Assembly (NCBI GenBank): GCA_003056165.1
Contig: LSNR01000001.1
Span: forward strand, 1 to 44,758
Direction: 5' to 3'
Source of the DNA: Parcubacteria group bacterium M6-OD1-3
Lineage (GTDB): Bacteria > Patescibacteriota > Minisyncoccia > Moranbacterales > UBA9337
DNA length: 44,758 nucleotides
Part shown: piece after piece, positions 41,007 through 44,758 of the stretch
Layout: each line of letters opens with the position of its first letter
Numbering within the stretch: the first letter of the stretch is position 1
The notes under the pieces: generated by a model
What the model saw: only the letters and a program-made list of their open reading frames with translations
What the model was told of the DNA's origin: nothing
Databases searched by the model: none
Made by a program: the position numbers and the translations under genes

Positions 41007-41137
41007 CTATCTTAACTACAATAACTACAATAACCACAATTTTATACAAAAACTTAAAATCTTCCTAAGAAATTAAAAAACCCTCATCATCAACATTGCG
41101 ACAAAAAGGATTGTTTTTCATAGAAAGGATATTCTTA

Positions 41138-43135
41138 TTAGTTTATTTGAAAATCTAGAGGAATTGAAATATCTGAATTGCCTTCTGTATTACTATTGTC
41201 ATTATTATTCGAGAAAATATAACATTCTTCCAATAAGAGGAGACTTCCGTTTAGTAGAGGATTATACTCTTCTCTGTCATCTATCCCGTAAGCATAGATG
41301 GTATGTTGATGTCCATCTTTGAGAATTTCGGGAACTCCAAAAACAAAACCGTGATTTTTATCGTTAAACGGTAAGTCCGGTCTTATTTGATTAGCGGTTG
41401 TTTTGCCGATAAAAGTTCCTATCCCCGCTTCTCCGTCCGCATAGAAATGAACATCTATGGGAGAAGTGGTGTTAGGATCTCTTACCCAACCTCTGATTTG
41501 ATTGCAACTTACTTCATCCAACCAACCTTCGGGGAATTGATTGGGGACTTGATAATCTCTATTCCAACACAAATAGTTATCATCCCAGGTATCTGGGTCG
41601 GATGTTTCTAGCCATTGGACGCAATTTTTGTTGGAAATTGGTCCGGCTGAACTCCAGTAAAAGTTAAGGTTGCTTTCGTTTGTTACACAAAGGTAGTTAT
41701 CGTTCCAAGTATGATTGCTTGGTTCGGCTCCTTCGGTAATTTGAGTACAACGCATTCCTTGAATTGGACCAGCACTACTCCAAGAAATTCCTTCATATTC
41801 TTTAGAGCAAAAGTAATTATCATCCCAAGTATCAGGATCAGCTGTCTCCAAGATTTGGATGCATTCCATTTCGCTTATTGGTCCGGATGAATTCCAAGCA
41901 AATTCAGGGGTTGGTTGAGATTGAGGATTGTTGATGAAAAAACTCTCCACACGAGAATTGTTATTGTTTTCTGATTGTTCATTGACTTCATTGTCAGAGT
42001 CAACATTGGCTTTGCAATCAAGGATTTCTCCGGGGTAGTTGGGAACTGTGTAGTTTAGTGTTTCTAAAGAAGTATTATTATCCGTTACTAAATTATCTAC
42101 ATCAAATTCCATTACATCTTCTGATCCGGGGATTTCCTGCCAATCAGTAATTCCTCTTACTCTACAAAAGACTTCTCCATCTATTGATTGAGAGTTGGAG
42201 TTGAATAAATCACTTTCTTCTACATCACGATTATTGACTTGAGCTTCAAGTCTCATCGTAATTACTTGATTGGGATTGACATTTTCTGTTGGACAATTAT
42301 CGCAATTTGCTGAGATTTCATGTCCATCTTGATGAAGAATGTCAAAGTCTGGAGTGATGTCAGGTTTTGAACCAGGTTCTGAATCAGCAGAACCGCCACC
42401 CATACCAGCAAAAGCTTCTGAAACAACAGCAATCTTATTAGGATTATATGTGCTAACACAGTTAGTACAACGATAATCGTTCCAAACCTTATTGGCAATC
42501 CAATTCCATTCTTCGTGAGTTTGATTATCGCAGATGTTATCCATTTCATAACAATTGAGATAATGAAGACTATCTATTCCTTCTTCGTAGGCGAGGATGT
42601 GGATGAAGCCAGAAGGATTATCTGAAGGATAGATCCATTTTTCACTGTATTCGTGATTTCCGTTGCCGTTGTATTGCTTAATGAACACCTTATTCCAAGA
42701 TGTACTTGAAGAATAATCTACCGTTACTACTTCGGCGACATGACCGTAACTTCCCATATTTTCCCAGTAAACAATATCTCCTGGGATTGGAAAATTATCC
42801 ACCGTGATACCTGCTCGTAAAGCTGCGTCATTCCAGTCTTTTCCATGATGCCAAGCCTGTCCGCTTGGTTGACGATAGGAATTATTAAAACTGATTCCGT
42901 AATCGTTTAAGACATACGCTGCGAATGAGGTACAGTTGCATTGGGCGAATGCCCATTTGTCAGACCAATACCATGTATTAGGATCATATGGATCTGGTTT
43001 TTGCAATATTGAATAATGCCCTTCGCTCGTCAAGTCTCCACCATCAGGACAAACACTTTCATATGGATAACTTGCATACGCATTTCCAAAACACATACAC
43101 ACCATAGCCAACATTACTACAATTTTTCTCAACAT
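41138..43135 (-). CDS. Secreted CHAP-domain protein with CARDB-like and repeat domains
   Basis: This 665-residue exported protein has a signal peptide (MLRKIVVMLAMVCMCFGNAYA). A CHAP domain (about 25-190) carries catalytic Cys in QCNCTSFAAYV, His in GSYGHVAEVV and the PGDIVYWEN motif, suggesting amidase/endopeptidase activity on peptidoglycan. Next come a Cys-rich segment (~200-240), a CARDB-like beta domain (~285-400), three repeats of about 33 residues (WSSAGPI...C.Q..E...P..WDDNYLC; ~410-515) and a C-terminal domain with CNQIRGWVRDPN, HGFVFGVPE and LKDGHQHTIYAYGIDD that occurs in other secreted bacterial proteins. SD AGGAG sits 7 bp before the start. Codons are less A/T-rich than in housekeeping genes. 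Probably a secreted wall hydrolase or adhesin. Confidence 0.8.
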   Translation of the reverse strand: MLRKIVVMLAMVCMCFGNAYASYPYESVCPDGGDLTSEGHYSILQKPDPYDPNTWYWSDKWAFAQCNCTSFAAYVLNDYGISFNNSYRQPSGQAWHHGKDWNDAALRAGITVDNFPIPGDIVYWENMGSYGHVAEVVTVDYSSSTSWNKVFIKQYNGNGNHEYSEKWIYPSDNPSGFIHILAYEEGIDSLHYLNCYEMDNICDNQTHEEWNWIANKVWNDYRCTNCVSTYNPNKIAVVSEAFAGMGGGSADSEPGSKPDITPDFDILHQDGHEISANCDNCPTENVNPNQVITMRLEAQVNNRDVEESDLFNSNSQSIDGEVFCRVRGITDWQEIPGSEDVMEFDVDNLVTDNNTSLETLNYTVPNYPGEILDCKANVDSDNEVNEQSENNNNSRVESFFINNPQSQPTPEFAWNSSGPISEMECIQILETADPDTWDDNYFCSKEYEGISWSSAGPIQGMRCTQITEGAEPSNHTWNDNYLCVTNESNLNFYWSSAGPISNKNCVQWLETSDPDTWDDNYLCWNRDYQVPNQFPEGWLDEVSCNQIRGWVRDPNTTSPIDVHFYADGEAGIGTFIGKTTANQIRPDLPFNDKNHGFVFGVPEILKDGHQHTIYAYGIDDREEYNPLLNGSLLLLEECYIFSNNNDNSNTEGNSDISIPLDFQIN

Positions 43136-43254
43136 AATTTTCTCCTATTAGTTGAGGTTTTTAATTGTCAAGGAACTATTCCTTGATTTTTATATAAAAA
43201 TCAAATTACAACATACAAAAATAATATCTTTTATATGTTGAATATCCAATTTCA
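43136..43254 (-). promoter_or_regulatory. Leader of the CHAP gene with hairpin and palindrome
   Basis: The leader contains the SD AGGAG (within 43141-43147), a hairpin CAAGGAA/TTCCTTG (43169-43185), and an adjoining 18-bp palindrome (43185-43202). The hairpin has a counterpart with changed but still pairing bases at 44027-44051. A CTC...GAG pair spans the SD in both copies. Confidence 0.55.
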
Positions 43255-43848
43255 CTATTGAGTTTGTTCTATGGTATTTAGATAAATTCCAAAATTTTTA
43301 TCTTGTAATCTAGCGGAAATATCAAAAAATTTCTTGTATTCTTCATCTGTTATTATATTATCAATAATTTTATATCCACATATTACTTCTTCTCTTTTAA
43401 AAACAATTATCCCTCCAGCATCAATGCACCAAGATTTTCCAACTTCTTTTGTATATTTTTCTATGTCGCTCTGCCCTATGCTACCTAATTGAAAAAAACC
43501 ACAACTCCACCCATAATTTTCAGACAAAGAACAACCAGTCAAGTTTTCATCTGTTTGATCAACACTATAAAACATTGCACTAGAAGTTTCTATATTATTG
43601 CCATATTTCTTAAATTTATACCGTAAGTCTTCTTTAGTATCCTGTGTAACTTTAAACCTAACTCCTAACTCTGGAATCTCATACCAAACTAAGTTATTTT
43701 CATCTACTGCTTGCTCCTGATTCTCAGCCTTATTCTGTAGCTGATTGATCTCATTTTTTTTCTGATTATTATTCCACATCAAAAAACCTATGGCTATTAT
43801 AACCAACAACAAAACAACAGTCAGAACTAATATAATCATCTTCTTCAT
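43255..43848 (-). CDS. Membrane-anchored protein of unknown function, paralog 1
   Basis: This protein is about 197 residues from the start at 43848 (MKKMIILVL; a GTG at 43869 is less likely). A transmembrane helix (IILVLTVVLLLVIIAIGFLMW) is followed by an Asn/Gln-rich stalk and an extracytoplasmic domain: LVWYEIPELGVRFKVTQDTK, DLRYKFKKYGNN, four Cys (SLSENYGWSCGFF, WCIDAGG, VICGYKI) and a C-terminal KNFGIYLNTIEQT. It is similar throughout the domain to the second copy at 44115-44758 (VWYEIPELG, DLRY, KFGIYLNVIEQ). The family is not recognised. Conserved Cys suggest disulfides. The gene is upstream of the CHAP gene on the same strand. Confidence 0.7.
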   Translation of the reverse strand: MKKMIILVLTVVLLLVIIAIGFLMWNNNQKKNEINQLQNKAENQEQAVDENNLVWYEIPELGVRFKVTQDTKEDLRYKFKKYGNNIETSSAMFYSVDQTDENLTGCSLSENYGWSCGFFQLGSIGQSDIEKYTKEVGKSWCIDAGGIIVFKREEVICGYKIIDNIITDEEYKKFFDISARLQDKNFGIYLNTIEQTQ

Positions 43849-43906
43849 AAATTCAAAATTAACTTTCACTCAACTTCGTCTAAATTATCACAAAATCAAA
43901 TAAAAA

Positions 43907-43993
43907 TCAAGTAACATGCAGAAAATAACTTGCATACGCATTTCCGAAACACATACACGCCATAACCAACATTAGTACAATTTTTCTCAACAT
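43907..43993 (-). pseudogene. Signal-peptide relic: duplicated 5' end of the CHAP gene
   Basis: From ATG 43993 the frame reads 28 residues (MLRKIVLMLVMACMCFGNAY then ASYFLHVT) and stops at TGA. The first 23 residues match the CHAP signal peptide with three changes, and the SD (AGGAG) and leader hairpin are copied as well. The catalytic domain is missing. It marks the 3' break of a tandem duplication. Confidence 0.85.
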
Positions 43994-44114
43994 AATTTTC
44001 TCCTATTAGTTGAGTTTTTGAGTTGTCAAAGAGCCAACAATTGGATCTTTGTTAAGTTTAACAAAATAATCACAATTACAACACGCAAATTTTTGTGTAT
44101 TGTAAAATAATTAG

Positions 44115-44758
44115 TTATTTTATTTGTTCAATTACATTTAAATAAATTCCAAATTTTTTATTCTTAATTGTTTCTATATATTTTTCATAATTGTCATCTA
44201 ATAAAACAGGTGATTGTGGTCCCGCATAACAAATTATATCATCATTAATTACCTTAATAACTTGACTATCCAAACAAAGTGGACTCTTGTGTTCTTTTTT
44301 TGCTTTGTCGTTATCCTTTTTTAATACACTACTCAAAAAACCAATTGTACATAAATTATCACCCCATTCATTAAAGCAACTTTGGTGAGGTAAAAAATCA
44401 ACTTCTGATTGAGAATAAATTCCAACAGATTTATTATTAAATTTACTAACAACATATCTTAAATCATCCTTTGTATCCTTCGTCACCAAAAACTTAATTC
44501 CCAATTCTGGAATTTCATACCAAACCAAGTCTTTTTCTTTTTTTAGTTTTTCAATTTCTTCCGGAGAAAGTTGTGGGTTGTTTTAATGTTTTCAATTTCT
44601 GTCTTGTTTTTTTCTTCTTGATTTTCAGTTTCTTGCTTGCTTTCATTTTCATCATTTTTAGCAACTTCAACTTTTTGCTTTTGTTGATTATTTATTACTC
44701 CTTGATTTCTTGTTTTTTGGAAAACCAAAAAACCACCGACTAGTGTGTGCGTGGTCGG
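44115..44758 (-). pseudogene. Paralog 2 of the membrane-anchored protein, frameshifted and cut by the window edge
   Basis: Two frames together match paralog 1. The upstream frame (44543-44758, open to the window edge) has a hydrophobic GGFLVFQ segment and a Glu/Asn/Lys-rich stalk (VEVAKNDENESKQETENQEE). The downstream frame (44115 to about 44590) has QLSPEEIEKLKKEKDLVWYE and PELGIKFLVTKDTKDDLRY. A single-base shift near 44585-44590, in an A-run/ACAACCC tract, joins them. KFGIYLNVIEQIK ends the domain. Cys positions partly differ from paralog 1. It could be a pseudogene, a sequencing slip, or an unusual frameshift. Confidence 0.7.

Larger units (their letters stand above)
40523..41137. other. 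615-bp palindrome-rich intergenic region
   Basis: No gene is supported. It holds four palindromes, listed separately at 40814-40846, 40893-40926, 40966-40980 and 40992-41006. It should also contain the trmD promoter and the end of the CHAP-protein transcript. Confidence 0.6.

Noticed and set aside
2889-43869. Alternative genetic code (UGA as Gly)
   Set aside because: No conserved gene needs an in-frame TGA to be read, and several frames end in TGA.
1-44758. tRNA, rRNA or known riboswitch
   Set aside because: No cloverleaf with a T-arm GTTC-like motif, no ribosomal RNA signature and no recognisable riboswitch core was seen in the intergenic regions.

Overview
The window is AT-rich bacterial DNA, coding on both strands with a strong bias to the minus strand. 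It most likely comes from a member of the Candidate Phyla Radiation (Patescibacteria, Parcubacteria-like). Reasons: very A/T-rich codons, compact genes with few biosynthetic functions, a PaaX/Cas2-like winged-helix protein, many small membrane proteins of unknown function, and a minimal peptidoglycan, glycolysis and repair set. TGA is read as stop and no in-frame TGA is needed in an intact gene, which argues against the UGA-recoding lineages (Gracilibacteria, Absconditabacteria).

Layout. 1-7915: a partial fibronectin-type secreted protein, an RlpA-like cell-wall protein, two alpha/beta hydrolases (one with an internal stop), a GT4 glycosyltransferase, a DedA protein, MltG and an unknown membrane protein. 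7916-10080: a repeat-rich zone around one gene for a PaaX/Cas2-like protein, with four copies of a 28-bp palindrome (core CCCACGGCCGTGGG) and a 46-bp direct repeat bracketing the gene. 10081-15338: ClpC, ComF, Lgt and an AI-2E-type exporter. 15339-16080: a branched inverted-repeat element and a dead IS30 fragment. 16079-21143: metallophosphoesterase, C39-like peptidase, a broken ITPase half, an AbrB-like regulator, a 2-deoxyribosyltransferase-like protein, NUDIX, hydrolase and AlkD-like genes. 21306-22063: a compact cassette of three tiny genes with strong Shine-Dalgarno (SD) sites and a terminator. 22141-22918: a RAYT transposase with REP palindromes. 22918-28311: RmuC, DnaJ (with a CIRCE site), Pcm, YjbQ, GalT and a GT2 glycosyltransferase. 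28399-30884: divergent Trm9-like methyltransferase and Elp3, the latter carrying a GC-rich palindromic insertion. 31149-33521: a degenerate PP2C-like membrane protein. 33556-40522: trmD-ftsW-mraY-pgk-eno-gpmI. 40523-41137: a palindrome cluster. 41138-44758: a secreted CHAP protein and two paralogous membrane-anchored proteins, formed by tandem duplication.

Themes. (1) Small palindromic elements recur in at least four sequence families: the CCCACGGCCGTGGG family at the Cas2-like gene, the GAGGAC-n-GTCCTC family at the RAYT gene, a CTAGGAC-g-GTCCTAG pair near 41 kb, and the in-frame insert in elp3. The Cas2-like locus looks like a gene-plus-palindrome mobile unit analogous to RAYT/REP and is the best candidate for an undescribed system. 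(2) Most housekeeping genes start in an A-rich context ending AAAAATATG with no SD, while accessory genes at 1.9, 21.4-22.0 and 43.1 kb have strong SD sites. (3) Adjacent Elp3 and Trm9-like genes suggest a eukaryote-like cm5U to mcm5U wobble-uridine pathway. (4) An 18-nt operator-like sequence is shared by the abrB-like and deoxyribosyltransferase-like genes. No rRNA, tRNA or CRISPR array was seen.
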